A stretch of DNA of 64,000 bases from Jannaschia sp. GRR-S6-38. Its GTDB lineage: Bacteria > Pseudomonadota > Alphaproteobacteria > Rhodobacterales > Rhodobacteraceae. Positions within the stretch are counted from its first letter, which is position 1, and every line of letters begins with the position of its first letter. The notes beneath the pieces are model-generated. The model ran no database searches. It was given only the letters and a program-made list of their open reading frames with translations, and was not told where the DNA came from. The DNA lies in assembly GCF_029853695.1 (NCBI RefSeq), contig NZ_CP122537.1, positions 2,873,501-2,937,500 on the forward strand. The letters are read 5' to 3'. This document shows, piece by piece, positions 44,469 through 54,288 of the stretch. The position numbers and the translations under genes were made by a program.

Positions 44469-45794
44469 TTACTCGGTGGCGGTCGCCTCGGCGGGGGATT
44501 GCAACTCGGCCACGACTCGCGCGAGGTCGCCATCGGTCTCCAGGTCGGCGATCGTGTAGCCCTCGCGGACCGCGTTGGCGGCCAGCTCGATGCCGGATAC
44601 GACCTGCGGGCCGGGGGCGACGGGGCCGTAGGTCTGGCCGTCCAGCGAGAAGTAGAGTGCGCCGGAATTGCCGGTCCGAAGCGTCGGCGACGCGGCGGCC
44701 ACGGGCACCTCGTAGGTCTCGCCCGGCTCGAGGATCTTCTCGAAGAGCGTATCGCCCTCGCCGGAACGGACGCGAACCCAGGCGGCACGCACGGCGAAGA
44801 GCACGACGGCGTCGGGCGCATCGGCCAGGACGCGCGGCGTGTCGGGACCGATTTCCGCTTCGGCGTCCGCTGTGGCTTCGGCCTCGTCGAGGCTGGCCAG
44901 CGCGGTCTGGATCGCGAAGTCGACGCCCGTGGCCATCTGCGGCCCCAAGGCTTCGGCGTCGGGACCCGCGAGGCCCGAGGGCTCGGCCGAGGCCAGCGCG
45001 CCGACGGTGCCGGGCGAAATCGTGGAGATCGGTGCGTCGCGCGCGGTCAGGATCGGTGCGTCGAGCGCCTGCGGACGGTAGAGGCGCGCCAGCGCGTCTT
45101 CGGCCGGGGCGGAGATGCCCGCGCCCTCGGGTGCGTCGAGCTGGGGCCGCGCGGATTCCAGCGGATCGAGCTCGGCCACCAGTTCGGGCGCCTGTTCGAC
45201 CGGGGCGATCTGCACGCGCTGGATTTCCTGCACGACGGTCCAGCCGCCATAGCCCAGCCCGCCGATCAGCATCGCCAGCACCGCGAGACTACCCAGCGCG
45301 CCCGGCTCGAACCCGGCGAAGACCGGCGTGGCCTTGTTGGCGAAAGGGTTTCCCGCCCCCAGGAGCGGGTCGAGGGCCGGCTGCGGCTTGCGCGTCTTCA
45401 GCGCCATGCCGGGGCCGGGGGCCGTCAGGTCGGGGCCGAGCGCGGTGCGGCGCGAAACCTCCGATTCCATCGGGCGCAGCGTGTTGACGCCGCCGAAGCC
45501 CGATTCCTCGCAGAAGCGGGCGAAGACGATCTCGGGATCCATCTCGAGATAGCGGGCGTAGCTGCGCACGTAGCCTGCGACGAAACTGAGCGAGTCGAAG
45601 GCCGAGAGGTCGCTGTTCTCGATGGCCGCGATGTAGCTGGCCTTGATGCGAAGCTCGCGCTGCACGTCGAGCAGCGATTTGCCCATCGTCGCACGTTCGC
45701 CCCGCATCTCGTCGCCGAGCCGCAGGTCGTAGCTGTCATAGCCCCGCTCGGGGCTTACCGCCTTGGAAAGAAACTTCGATTTCCGGCCGAACAT
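44469..45794 (-). CDS. rodZ: RodZ-like helix-turn-helix membrane protein
   Basis: A 441-residue protein with a cytoplasmic HTH_25 domain (about residues 25-100; GKSLLDVQRELRIKASYIAAIE), a single membrane helix (about 166-186), an acidic Ala/Pro-rich periplasmic linker and a C-terminal DUF4115 domain (about 330-410; AWVRVRSGEGDTLFEKILEPGE). This is the architecture of RodZ, which links MreB to the elongation machinery. Upstream is a 133-base gap to hemA in which I see nothing certain. Confidence 0.9.
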   Translation of the reverse strand: MFGRKSKFLSKAVSPERGYDSYDLRLGDEMRGERATMGKSLLDVQRELRIKASYIAAIENSDLSAFDSLSFVAGYVRSYARYLEMDPEIVFARFCEESGFGGVNTLRPMESEVSRRTALGPDLTAPGPGMALKTRKPQPALDPLLGAGNPFANKATPVFAGFEPGALGSLAVLAMLIGGLGYGGWTVVQEIQRVQIAPVEQAPELVAELDPLESARPQLDAPEGAGISAPAEDALARLYRPQALDAPILTARDAPISTISPGTVGALASAEPSGLAGPDAEALGPQMATGVDFAIQTALASLDEAEATADAEAEIGPDTPRVLADAPDAVVLFAVRAAWVRVRSGEGDTLFEKILEPGETYEVPVAAASPTLRTGNSGALYFSLDGQTYGPVAPGPQVVSGIELAANAVREGYTIADLETDGDLARVVAELQSPAEATATE

Positions 45795-45927
45795 ATGGCC
45801 TGCCCCGTGTCTGTGGATGCGCCTCTACCGAGCGCATTCCCGTCCCGATTATCGAAGCCCAGCTCCCCAGCCGGACCCCACTGCCGGGGCTAGACTACCA
45901 CCATCTGAGCCGCAATGCACGGCAAAC

Positions 45928-47154
45928 TCATCCAGCGGCTTGCGCACGATTCAGCGCACAATGGGACCAAAGATCATCCATTGCGTTAACAAGCCCGTCG
46001 ATCATCTTCGGGCTGTGCACGGGCGAGGGCGTGAAGCGCAGCCGCTCGGTGCCGCGCGGCACGGTGGGGAAGTTGATCGGCTGCACGTAGACGCCGTGAT
46101 CCGACAAAAGCCGGTCCGAAATCATCTTGCATTTGACCGGGTCGCCGACATGGACCGGGACGATGTGGCTGCCGTGGTCGATGATCGGAAGGCCCAGGCC
46201 GCGCAGCCGCAGCTTCAGCACCGCCGCGCGTTCCTGGTGTAGGTCGCGCAGGCCCTGGTCGTGCTTGAGATGGGCGACCGAGGCGGCGGCGCCCGCGGCG
46301 ACGGCGGGCGGCAGCGACGTCGTGAATATGAAGCCCGGCGCGTAGCTGCGGATGGCGTCGCACATCTTGGCCGAAGCGGCGATGTAGCCGCCCATGACGC
46401 CATAGGCCTTGGCCAGCGTCCCGTTGATGATGTCGAGCCGGTGCATCAGCCGGTCGCGCTCCGCCACGCCGGCGCCGCGGGGACCGTACATGCCCACGGC
46501 GTGGACCTCGTCGATATAGGTCAAGGCGCCGAATTCCTCGGCCAGGTCGCAGATCGCCCCGATCGGGCCGAAATCTCCGTCCATCGAATAGATCGACTCG
46601 AAAGCGATCAGCTTGGGCGCGTCGGGGTCGTCGGCTTCCAGAAGCTCGCGCAGGTGCGCCACGTCGTTGTGGCGGAAGATACGCTTGGCGCCGCCGTTGC
46701 GGCGCACGCCCTCGATCATCGAGGCGTGGTTGAGCGCGTCGGAATAGATGATGAGACCGGGAAACAGCTTGGGCAGGGTGCTGAGCGTCGCGTCGTTGGC
46801 GATATAGGCCGAGGTGAAGACCAGCGCGGCTTCCTTGCCGTGCAAGTCGGCCAGTTCCGCCTCCAGCCGCTTGTGATGGACCGTCGTGCCCGAGATGTTG
46901 CGCGTCCCGCCCGAGCCCGCGCCCGTCGCGTCCAGCGCCTCGTGCATCGCCTCGAGGACGGCGGGATGTTGGCCCATGCCGAGGTAATCGTTGCCGCACC
47001 AGACGGTGATCTCGGTCTCGGTCCCGTCGGGCCGGTTCCAGACCGCATTCGGGAACTGCCCGCGCCGGCGTTCGATATCGATGAAGGTGCGGTAGCGGCC
47101 TTCTTCGTGCAGCGCCTGCAATGCGCGGTCGAGCCCGGCAGCGTAATCCGTCAT
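45928..47154 (-). CDS. hemA: 5-aminolevulinate synthase
   Basis: A 408-residue PLP enzyme condensing glycine and succinyl-CoA to ALA, the C4 entry to tetrapyrroles typical of alphaproteobacteria. Motifs: [39 protein letters not shown] and the PLP lysine in [14 protein letters not shown] (Lys249). The ATG at 47154 follows AAAAAGGAAAG. A small secreted-protein gene lies 77 bases upstream. Confidence 0.98.
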   Translation of the reverse strand: MTDYAAGLDRALQALHEEGRYRTFIDIERRRGQFPNAVWNRPDGTETEITVWCGNDYLGMGQHPAVLEAMHEALDATGAGSGGTRNISGTTVHHKRLEAELADLHGKEAALVFTSAYIANDATLSTLPKLFPGLIIYSDALNHASMIEGVRRNGGAKRIFRHNDVAHLRELLEADDPDAPKLIAFESIYSMDGDFGPIGAICDLAEEFGALTYIDEVHAVGMYGPRGAGVAERDRLMHRLDIINGTLAKAYGVMGGYIAASAKMCDAIRSYAPGFIFTTSLPPAVAAGAAASVAHLKHDQGLRDLHQERAAVLKLRLRGLGLPIIDHGSHIVPVHVGDPVKCKMISDRLLSDHGVYVQPINFPTVPRGTERLRFTPSPVHSPKMIDGLVNAMDDLWSHCALNRAQAAG

Positions 47155-47231
47155 CGATCTTTCCTTTTTCCGTCCGGGGCAGATAGGCCGCACGACATCC
47201 ATTTTACAGGCTCCAGATTGTCGCGTCTGCC

Positions 47232-47810
47232 CTAATCGGCCACCGCGAGCGTGCAATCCGCGACCCCGCAGGCGGCGATGGCCGCCGCGGGCCCGGCGCC
47301 CAGGCCCCAGGCACCCGAGGACGGGCTGATCGCCAGCGCCGCGTCGCGGCCCGCCCGGCGCCAGTCGCGCCCCGTCAGGGCCCGCGTCGCGGCCTGGCTC
47401 AGCGTCAGGGAACGCCCGTCGCGGAACCGTCGGGGGCGGATTTCGGCGACGATGGCGCAGGCGGCGCCGGCGGCACGCGCCCGGTCGCAATCGCGCAGGG
47501 CGGCGGCGCGGGCGGCCGCGATGGAATGGTAGTTGAACGCGCCGCGCGTGGCTTCGGATTGCAGCCCCTCCGACGGGGCGGCGGCCAGCGCGCCGTAATA
47601 GGTCAGCTGCGCGAGTTTCGGCATCTGCTGCAGCGTTGCCAGATCCGTGTCGGACAGGAAGGGCTGGCGCAGGATGACGAGATCGGAATTGCGTGCGCCG
47701 AAGAGCTCCCGTTCGGCCGCGGCGCGGTCGGGGACCTGCTGGGCGGCGGCGGGCATGGCGAGGGCGAGGGCGAAAAAGGCAAAGCGGATCACGGTCGGAA
47801 CACTCCTCAA
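47232..47810 (-). CDS. Exported protein of unknown function upstream of hemA
   Basis: A 192-residue protein with a signal peptide ([19 protein letters not shown]); a GTG at codon 7 could be the true start. The mature part has [19 protein letters not shown] and two C-terminal cysteines (AACGVADC), suggesting a globular secreted domain. I do not recognise it. Its placement upstream of hemA on the same strand may explain heme-related labels given to relatives, but nothing in it resembles ALA synthase. Confidence 0.78.
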   Translation of the reverse strand: MRSVPTVIRFAFFALALAMPAAAQQVPDRAAAERELFGARNSDLVILRQPFLSDTDLATLQQMPKLAQLTYYGALAAAPSEGLQSEATRGAFNYHSIAAARAAALRDCDRARAAGAACAIVAEIRPRRFRDGRSLTLSQAATRALTGRDWRRAGRDAALAISPSSGAWGLGAGPAAAIAACGVADCTLAVAD

Positions 47811-47928
47811 CGAATGGGTGTCTTGCTAGCGCGCGTCACCGGCCTTGCCCAGAGCCACGGGCGTGGGCTGGACAGCGGCGCGCCACGGTGCGCAGGCTCT
47901 GCGCGATCCCCGAAGCCGAGGTCTCGAC

Positions 47929-49305
47929 ATGCCCGATCCGCTTCCCGCCGTGCTCGACCGCATCGACGCCGCCCAGCCGCAGGCGCTCGACCGCCTGATG
48001 GAGCTTCTGCGCATTCCCTCGATCTCGACCGATCCGGCCCATGCCGACGATTGCGAGACCGCGGCCGATTGGTTGGTGGCCGAATTGACCGATCTGGGGT
48101 TCGAGGCCTCGCGGCGGGCGACGGCGGGCCGTCCCATGGTGGTGGGCCATGGCGGCGAGGGCGGACGGCACGTGCTGTTCTACGGCCATTACGACGTGCA
48201 GCCCGTCGATCCGCTGGCCCTGTGGAACCGCGACCCCTTCGATCCGGCGATCGAGCAGACCGCGCGGGGCCCCGTCATCCGGGCGCGCGGGGCGTCGGAC
48301 GACAAGGGCCAGCTCATGACCTTCCTCGAGGCCTGCCGGGCCTGGAAGGCCGAGACCGGCGCGCTGCCCTGCCGGATCACGGTTCTGCTGGAAGGCGAGG
48401 AGGAGTCGGGATCGCCGTCGCTGGTGCCGTTCCTGCGCGAGAATGCCGACGAGCTGCGCGCGGAGTTCGCCCTGATCTGCGACACGGCGCTTTTCGACAG
48501 CCGGGTCCCCGCCATCGTGACCTCGCTGCGCGGCCTCTTGGGCGAAGAGATCGTGATCACCGGGCCGGAGCGGGACCTGCATTCCGGCGGCTACGGTGGT
48601 GTGGCGATGAATCCCGCGCGGGTCCTGACGCGCATCCTCGGGCGGCTGCATGACGAGACGGGCCGGGTGCAGGTGCCTGGGTTCTACGACGGCGTGGGCG
48701 AGGTTAGCGCCGAGACTCTGGCGGAATGGAAGGGCCTGGGCTTCAGCGCCGAGCGCTTTCTGGGCAGCGTCGGGCTGAGCCATCCGGCGGGAGAGGCGGG
48801 CCGCCATCCGCTGGAGATGCTCTGGTCGCGCCCCACGGCCGAGATCAATGGCGTCAACGCGGGCTACACGGGCGAAGGCATGAAGACGGTGCTGCCGGCC
48901 GAGGCGCGCGCCAAGGTCAGCTTCCGGCTGGTCGGCGGGCAGGACCCGCTGCGCCTTCGTGCGGCCTTCCGGGATTGGGTAATCGCGCAGATCCCGCCTG
49001 ATTGCCGTGTTCGCTTCGTGGATCACGGCGCGTCGCCGGCGTCGCGGATGAAGACGGATCACCCGATCTTCGGCGCGGCCCGGGAGGCATTGTCGGAGGA
49101 GTGGAACGAGCGGGCGGCCTTCGTGGGCGGCGGCGGCTCGATCCCGATCGCGGGCTATTTCCAGACGGCTCTCGGCATGGACTCGCTCCTGACGGGCTGG
49201 GCGCGGGCCGATGACCAGATCCATTCGCCCAACGAGAAATACGACCTCGCGAGCTTCCATAAGGGAACGCGGAGCTGGGCGCGGATCCTGTCGCGGCTGG
49301 CCTGA
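47929..49305 (+). CDS. M20-family metallopeptidase (dipeptidase)
   Basis: A 458-residue zinc peptidase. Metal-site motifs: VLFYGHYDVQPVDP, ARGASDDKGQLM, LLEGEEESGSPS and the C-terminal DDQIHSPNEKYD, with a dimerisation/lid domain in between (about 190-330; RDLHSGGYGG). This matches CNDP/DapE-like dipeptidases. The ATG at 47929 follows GAGG. Monocistronic. Confidence 0.93.
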   Translation: MPDPLPAVLDRIDAAQPQALDRLMELLRIPSISTDPAHADDCETAADWLVAELTDLGFEASRRATAGRPMVVGHGGEGGRHVLFYGHYDVQPVDPLALWNRDPFDPAIEQTARGPVIRARGASDDKGQLMTFLEACRAWKAETGALPCRITVLLEGEEESGSPSLVPFLRENADELRAEFALICDTALFDSRVPAIVTSLRGLLGEEIVITGPERDLHSGGYGGVAMNPARVLTRILGRLHDETGRVQVPGFYDGVGEVSAETLAEWKGLGFSAERFLGSVGLSHPAGEAGRHPLEMLWSRPTAEINGVNAGYTGEGMKTVLPAEARAKVSFRLVGGQDPLRLRAAFRDWVIAQIPPDCRVRFVDHGASPASRMKTDHPIFGAAREALSEEWNERAAFVGGGGSIPIAGYFQTALGMDSLLTGWARADDQIHSPNEKYDLASFHKGTRSWARILSRLA

Positions 49306-49421
49306 ACGATCGCGGAAAAGGCGGCCCCGGCGGATCGGTCGCGCGGGGCCGAGAGACCGGGACGCCGCGGGGACATCGGCTCAGGGGGTGAGACCGGCGC
49401 GGCCCCCGGATGTGTCGGGCC

Positions 49422-49763
49422 TCAGCGGTCCTCTTCCCGCTCGGCCCAGATGCGCATGAAGATCTTCTCGCCATAGGCCGGCCGACCGGACACGACGGTG
49501 ACATGCGGCCCGGTTCCGATCTCTTGGTTCGGCGTGTCGGCGGTCTCGTTGAAATGCTTCAGGACGCGGGCCACCTCGGGTGTCTGCGAGGGGATCCAGC
49601 GCACCGGCTCGCCATTGGTCGAGGGAAGAACCTTGTCGCCCAGTTCGCGGGAGATGTTGAAATGGTCCAGCGCGGCGCCGAACCCGGGGGCGACCTGCGC
49701 CGCCGCCGGGGCGGTCAGCGCCACCGCCGCGGAGAAGATCAGGACAGGTGTCATCGGCTTCAT
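49422..49763 (-). CDS. Small exported protein, hypothetical
   Basis: A 113-residue protein with a signal peptide (MKPMTPVLIFSAAVALTAPAAAQ). The mature part (FNISRELGDKVLPSTNGE, then a segment ending KIFMRIWAEREEDR) has no cysteines and no motif I recognise. The ATG at 49763 has AAAGGA upstream. It is preceded by a 215-base gap (49764-49978) with no gene visible. Confidence 0.78.
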   Translation of the reverse strand: MKPMTPVLIFSAAVALTAPAAAQVAPGFGAALDHFNISRELGDKVLPSTNGEPVRWIPSQTPEVARVLKHFNETADTPNQEIGTGPHVTVVSGRPAYGEKIFMRIWAEREEDR

Positions 49764-49978
49764 GGTCTCGGTCCTTTCGGTTGCGCAGCCCGACAGGCGG
49801 CCCGATCCGGACGTCGCAGGGGCGGTACCCCTGCCGAACTGCAATGACCTGAGACTTCCGATTATGCGGATCGCGCGGGTCCGGATCGCGGGGAAAGAGC
49901 GCGCGCCGCCGCACAGCCCGGCGGGCCATCCTGCACCGAATTCAGACATTTGGTCGGTCCGGCCGGGGCGGCGGCAGG

Positions 49979-50596
49979 TCAGCGATCCGGCGCCACGAGG
50001 CCGAGGCCGCGCAAATAGATTCCGATCCCGGCCTCCAGCAGGTCTTCGGGCGGGAAGGGGATGTTTCCGCCGGGATTGCCGCGCGCGAAGAGCTCGACCA
50101 CGCCGTGCGACAAGGCCCAGATATGGCTGGAGAACATCGTTGCGGGCGGGCGCCGGTCTTCGGGGATATGCTGGGACAGTTCCTCTGCGGCCTTCTCGAG
50201 CACCCCGCGCGAGCGGGCGACGGCGCGCGACAATTCGGGCGTGGCGTGCCGGCTGAGGCCGCTTTCGAACATCGCCATGTAATGCCCGGGATATTTGCGC
50301 GCGAAGGCGAGATAGGCACGGCCCGTCGCCTCGAAGGCCGCCAGGGCGGAGGGCTGGCCGCTTTCGTAGGCGTATTCCATCAGGTCGCCGAAGATCGCAT
50401 GGCCCTGCAGGGCGCATTCGATAATCAGGTCCTCGCGGCCTTCGAAATGGCGATAGACCGCCGCGGGCGTCACGCCCGCCTGCTTCGCCGCCTCCGAGAG
50501 GGTGAAGCCGGTCGGGCCCTTCTCCTCGATGAGCGCGAGCGCGGCTTCGACCAGCGCCTGTCGCAGGTTGCCGTGATGGTAGCCGCGTTTAGGCAC
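49979..50596 (-). CDS. TetR-family transcriptional regulator
   Basis: A 205-residue regulator: N-terminal TetR helix-turn-helix (about residues 8-55; [22 protein letters not shown]) and a C-terminal all-helical ligand/dimer domain. Its start overlaps the ppk2 stop by 8 bases, so it is co-transcribed with the polyphosphate kinase. The ligand is unknown. Confidence 0.92.
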   Translation of the reverse strand: MPKRGYHHGNLRQALVEAALALIEEKGPTGFTLSEAAKQAGVTPAAVYRHFEGREDLIIECALQGHAIFGDLMEYAYESGQPSALAAFEATGRAYLAFARKYPGHYMAMFESGLSRHATPELSRAVARSRGVLEKAAEELSQHIPEDRRPPATMFSSHIWALSHGVVELFARGNPGGNIPFPPEDLLEAGIGIYLRGLGLVAPDR

Positions 50597-51461
50597 CGTT
50601 CAGCCACAGCTCCGGGCCGCCCGCCACCTGCGGATCGATGTCGAGCACGCTGGCATCCCGGCCCGCGTAAGGGATGCGCGACAGGATGGTCCGGATCGCC
50701 GCGACGCGCGCCCGCCGCTTGTCGTCGGAGCGCACGATCGTCCAGGGGGCGACGTCGGTATGGGTGCGCGCGAAGGTCTCGCCGATCGCCTCGGTGTAGG
50801 CGTCCCAGCGCGACAGGCCCTTCACGTCGATCGAGCTGAGCTTCCATTGCTTCAGCGGGTCGCTTTCGCGCGCGAGGAAGCGGCGCAGCTGTTCGGCCCG
50901 GCCGACATTCAGCCAGAGCTTCACGAGGATCACCCCGTCCTCGACCAGCATCTCCTCGAAGCGGGGGGCCTGCGCGAAGAAGGCTTCGCGCTGTGGGTCG
51001 GTGCAGAAGCCGAAGACCTTCTCGACGACGCCGCGATTGTACCAGGAGCGGTCGAACAGGACCATTTCGCCCGCCGTCGGCAGATGGTCGATATAGCGCT
51101 GGAAGTACCATTGGCCCCGCTCGGCCTCGCTGGGTTTCGAGAGGGCCACAGTGCGGACGATGCGGGGATTGAGGTTCTCGCGCACGCGCTTGACCGTTCC
51201 GCCCTTGCCGGCCGCGTCGCGCCCCTCGAAGACGACGGCCACGCGCGCGCCGGCGTCGCGGATCCAGGACTGCGCCTTGGCCAGCTCGATCTGCAACGCT
51301 TCGAGTGCGGCTTCGTAGTCATCGCGATCCATGCGGCGGTCGTAGGGGTAGCCTTCGGCGAGGATGTCCTTCTTGGCGCCCTCGCGGATGGCCGCGCGGA
51401 TCTCCTCCGGCGCCTCCTCCTCGTAGAAGCGGGTGATGGCGCCGTCGAAGGGCTTGGACAT
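50589..51461 (-). CDS. ppk2: Polyphosphate kinase 2
   Basis: A 290-residue P-loop kinase transferring phosphate between polyphosphate and nucleotides. Walker [15 protein letters not shown] (about 79-92), Walker [20 protein letters not shown] and lid residues [16 protein letters not shown] match the single-domain PPK2 group. Nucleotide preference cannot be read securely. It is followed, with an 8-base overlap, by a TetR gene. Confidence 0.95.
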   Translation of the reverse strand: MSKPFDGAITRFYEEEAPEEIRAAIREGAKKDILAEGYPYDRRMDRDDYEAALEALQIELAKAQSWIRDAGARVAVVFEGRDAAGKGGTVKRVRENLNPRIVRTVALSKPSEAERGQWYFQRYIDHLPTAGEMVLFDRSWYNRGVVEKVFGFCTDPQREAFFAQAPRFEEMLVEDGVILVKLWLNVGRAEQLRRFLARESDPLKQWKLSSIDVKGLSRWDAYTEAIGETFARTHTDVAPWTIVRSDDKRRARVAAIRTILSRIPYAGRDASVLDIDPQVAGGPELWLNGA

Positions 51462-51518
51462 GGGCGGAACCTCCTGGAGGGCAGGTATAGGCCGCGCGGG
51501 CGGCGCGGGGCCAGCCCT

Positions 51519-52517
51519 TCAGGCGATGGAGACGTCGCGCGCGGCCGCCACGGCGCGATCGACGGCGGCGGCGGTCTCATCCTCGGCGACGTGATGGGGC
51601 ATGTGCCCGACCCCTTCGAGCCGCAGCAGGTTGGTGTGCGGGACCATGTCCTGGAAGGGGGCCGCGTGGATGTCGAACGGCACGGTCCGGTCGGCGGCGC
51701 CGTGGATGCGCTCGATCGGCAGGGTGAGCGACGGGTAGATCCCCTCCATCGCGATGATGTGTGGCTTGAGGTTGTTGACCTGCCGCGCATTGGCCCGCAG
51801 CGCGTCGCGGCGCAGCGTCAGTTCGGCGCCGAGGTGATCGGCATATCCCTCGGGCATCGCGTTGGGATGGAAGGTCTGCCGCACGATCGACCGCAGCTTG
51901 GACTGCGGGCCGAAGGCGGTGAGCATGGGCACCACGGCCGCGCCGCCCACGGGCGTGCCATTCACCTCGTAGGTGGGGCCGAGCCCGCCCTTCCAGCGGT
52001 TCGATGCGGCCCCCAGCAGGACCAGCGCCGCCACGCTATCGGGGAAGTAGCAGGCCCAGGCCAGCGCGATCGTGCCGCCGAAGCTGTGACCCAGCACGAC
52101 GGGCCGTTCGGCGCCCAGCTGCCGCGCGGCGCGGACCATCAGGTCGGCCTGCTCGCGCGGGGTTTCGGCCTCGGTGGAGAAGGCCTCGACATATTCGGGA
52201 CGGGTGCGACCGGTATAGCCCATGCCCGGCCGATCGATCGCGATGACCCTGTGCGTCCGCGCCAGCCGCGGCATCAGCGAGAAGGTGAAATCCCGCATGT
52301 TGCCGCCCGCGCCGTGGATGAGCACGAGGTCGGGGCCCTCGCCCTCGACATGGACATGCACGCGGGTGCCGTCGACATCGATGAAGCGCCCCGTCGGCTG
52401 CCAGCGCGCCTCCCACTCGGCCTCGCGGCGGGCGGCGAGGCGATGGACGGCAAGGCCCGCGCCGGTGGCCAGGAAGGCGGCGAGGCCGCCCTTAGCGGCC
52501 GATCTCGGCAAGGTCAT
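51519..52517 (-). CDS. Alpha/beta hydrolase, membrane-anchored or exported
   Basis: A 332-residue hydrolase. The nucleophile elbow is [13 protein letters not shown] (Ser), with [12 protein letters not shown] as oxyanion loop, an Asp in [13 protein letters not shown] and His in [10 protein letters not shown]. An N-terminal hydrophobic segment (about 10-30) suggests an anchor. The ATG at 52517 lies inside the last 26 bases of metA and has no clear ribosome site; the frame opens up to 52556. Substrate unknown. Confidence 0.88.
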   Translation of the reverse strand: MTLPRSAAKGGLAAFLATGAGLAVHRLAARREAEWEARWQPTGRFIDVDGTRVHVHVEGEGPDLVLIHGAGGNMRDFTFSLMPRLARTHRVIAIDRPGMGYTGRTRPEYVEAFSTEAETPREQADLMVRAARQLGAERPVVLGHSFGGTIALAWACYFPDSVAALVLLGAASNRWKGGLGPTYEVNGTPVGGAAVVPMLTAFGPQSKLRSIVRQTFHPNAMPEGYADHLGAELTLRRDALRANARQVNNLKPHIIAMEGIYPSLTLPIERIHGAADRTVPFDIHAAPFQDMVPHTNLLRLEGVGHMPHHVAEDETAAAVDRAVAAARDVSIA

Positions 52518-53406
52518 AGGGCGTCGTCTGGTAAATCTGGTTGATCCAGTTGCCATATAGAAGATGCGCGTGGCTTCGCCAGCGGTTGAGCGGGCGCTGG
52601 GTCGGGTCGTCGCCCGGGTAGTAGTTTCCGGGCACGTTGATCGGCACCCCCGCGGCGATATCGCGGTCGTATTCGCGCTTGAGCGTTTCGCTGTCGTATT
52701 CGAAATGGTTCATGATCGTGAGCGTGCGGTGCGCCGCGTCCTCGATCAGGCAGGGGCCGGTTTCCTCGGATCCCAGAAGGACCGTCATTCCCGCGGCCTC
52801 GACCTCGTCGCGGCGAAGCTCGGTCCAGCGCGAGACCGGGATGACGCAATCGTCCGAGAAGCCCCGCAGATAGGGCGAGGCGGGGGCCTCGTTGTTCACG
52901 CGGAAGCAGCCGAAAGCCTTCTGGTCGAGGATGTGTTTGGGCACCCCGTGGAAATGCCACGCCATCGCCATGCCGCCCCAGCAGACGCCGAAGGTGTGGT
53001 GCACGTTGGTCTGGGTCCAATCCATGACCTCGCGCAGCTCGTCCCAATAGGTGACCTGCTCGTAATCCAGATGCTCGATGGGCGAGCCGGTGATCAACAG
53101 CCCGTCGAAGCGCTCCTCCTTCACGTCCTGGAATGGGCGATAGAACGCCTCCATGTGCTCGGGGGCGGTGTTCCGGGACTGGTGCTCGGACATGCGGACG
53201 AGCGTCAGGTCGATCTGCAGGGGCGTGGCGCCGATCAGCCGGGCGAATTGCGTCTCGGTCGTGATCTTCAGCGGCATCAGGTTCAAGAGCGCAATCCGGA
53301 GCGGGCGGATGTCCTGCCGCGTGGCCGCGTCATCGCCCATGACCATGACGCCCTCCTGCTCGAGGATGCCGAAAGCGGGCAGGTCGCGGGGCAGGGTGAT
53401 GGGCAT
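52492..53406 (-). CDS. metAA: Homoserine O-acyltransferase, predicted acetyl-CoA type
   Basis: A 304-residue enzyme activating homoserine for methionine synthesis. Cys142 in [12 protein letters not shown] is the catalytic cysteine, and [14 protein letters not shown] places Glu at residue 111. In characterised MetA proteins Glu111 correlates with acetyl-CoA and Gly111 with succinyl-CoA, so I predict O-acetylhomoserine as product despite the usual succinyltransferase label. It follows a P-loop ATPase gene by 30 bases. I looked for a SAM riboswitch and saw none. Confidence 0.95.
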   Translation of the reverse strand: MPITLPRDLPAFGILEQEGVMVMGDDAATRQDIRPLRIALLNLMPLKITTETQFARLIGATPLQIDLTLVRMSEHQSRNTAPEHMEAFYRPFQDVKEERFDGLLITGSPIEHLDYEQVTYWDELREVMDWTQTNVHHTFGVCWGGMAMAWHFHGVPKHILDQKAFGCFRVNNEAPASPYLRGFSDDCVIPVSRWTELRRDEVEAAGMTVLLGSEETGPCLIEDAAHRTLTIMNHFEYDSETLKREYDRDIAAGVPINVPGNYYPGDDPTQRPLNRWRSHAHLLYGNWINQIYQTTPYDLAEIGR

Positions 53407-53436
53407 CGAAGCCTCCGGTTGCGCGGGAGGGTTGAG

Positions 53437-54288
53437 TTAGGTCCCCGCGCGGTGACGCGCAATGGCCTCGGCCACGAGCGCGACCACATCGTCGGCGTCG
53501 CGGACCTGCTCCACGTCCGCCGAGGAGACCTTGACCCCCCAGCGCGCCATCTTCGCGTAGCGCGGCTCGCGCGCCTCGATCGCGGCGGCATAGGTCTCGC
53601 GCATGAAGCTGTCAGGATCGGTGTCGGGTCCGCCGATCCGGTCCCAATGGTGTTGCAGGAAGCCCGGGCGGTAGCACATCGGCTTCGGATCGCGGGTGAA
53701 GCGCGCGATCAGGGTGTCGGCGTGGTCGGGGCGCCCCTCGATCCAGACGGGCAGGGTGTGCCGGGCGAGCGTGGCCATGACCTGGTCGTCGGGATCGTCG
53801 GGATCGACCACCTCGACGATCGAGCCGCCGGTGTCGCAGACGAAATTGCCGTAGCCGTAGATCTCGCGTGCGCGGGTGATGAAGGCGGGCGTGTCGAGCA
53901 GGGCGTTGATCTCGGCCCGTTCGTGCAGCGCCTGCCGGCGGGCGTATTCCTCGATCGGAAGCCCGCCCTTCGCGGGGTCGCCCGGCTTGCCCAGATAGGT
54001 CGAGAGCGGGCTGAGATTGCTGAACGACATGTTCGCGCCGACATGGATGCTGTCGGAGCGCAGGAGCCGGGCCAGATAGGGCACGGTCATCGCGTGGCGC
54101 TTGAGCTCGTCGTTGATGTATTCGCCCATATAGGCGGTGCCGATGCGGTAATCGATCGAGTAGTGGAACCAGTCGCCCTGGGCGCGCAGGATCTGCGCCA
54201 GATGCGTCTTGCCGAGCCCGGACATGCCGAAAAAGGTCACGCGCTTGTCGGGCGCGCGGCGCCAGGCGTCGGGAGTGTCGTAGATCAT
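53437..54288 (-). CDS. P-loop ATPase of unknown function
   Basis: A 283-residue protein with Walker A FFGMSGLGKTHLAQIL (about residues 19-34) and no recognisable transporter or helicase signature. Tyr-rich segments such as YSIDYRIGTAYMGEYI follow, and DTGGSIVEVVDPDDPDD could include a Walker B-like acidic patch. It starts in an ATGA overlap with the upstream DMT transporter gene and precedes metA by 30 bases. It may be a small-molecule kinase-like NTPase; function unknown. Confidence 0.8.
   Translation of the reverse strand: MIYDTPDAWRRAPDKRVTFFGMSGLGKTHLAQILRAQGDWFHYSIDYRIGTAYMGEYINDELKRHAMTVPYLARLLRSDSIHVGANMSFSNLSPLSTYLGKPGDPAKGGLPIEEYARRQALHERAEINALLDTPAFITRAREIYGYGNFVCDTGGSIVEVVDPDDPDDQVMATLARHTLPVWIEGRPDHADTLIARFTRDPKPMCYRPGFLQHHWDRIGGPDTDPDSFMRETYAAAIEAREPRYAKMARWGVKVSSADVEQVRDADDVVALVAEAIARHRAGT

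Noticed and set aside
42774..45893. 1039-codon plus-strand frame
   Set aside because: Antisense to ispG and the RodZ-like gene with low-complexity composition; a GC-skew artefact.
53407..53436. SAM-II riboswitch before metA
   Set aside because: The gap is only 30 bases and lacks the conserved riboswitch core; no such structure in the preceding coding sequence that I can see.
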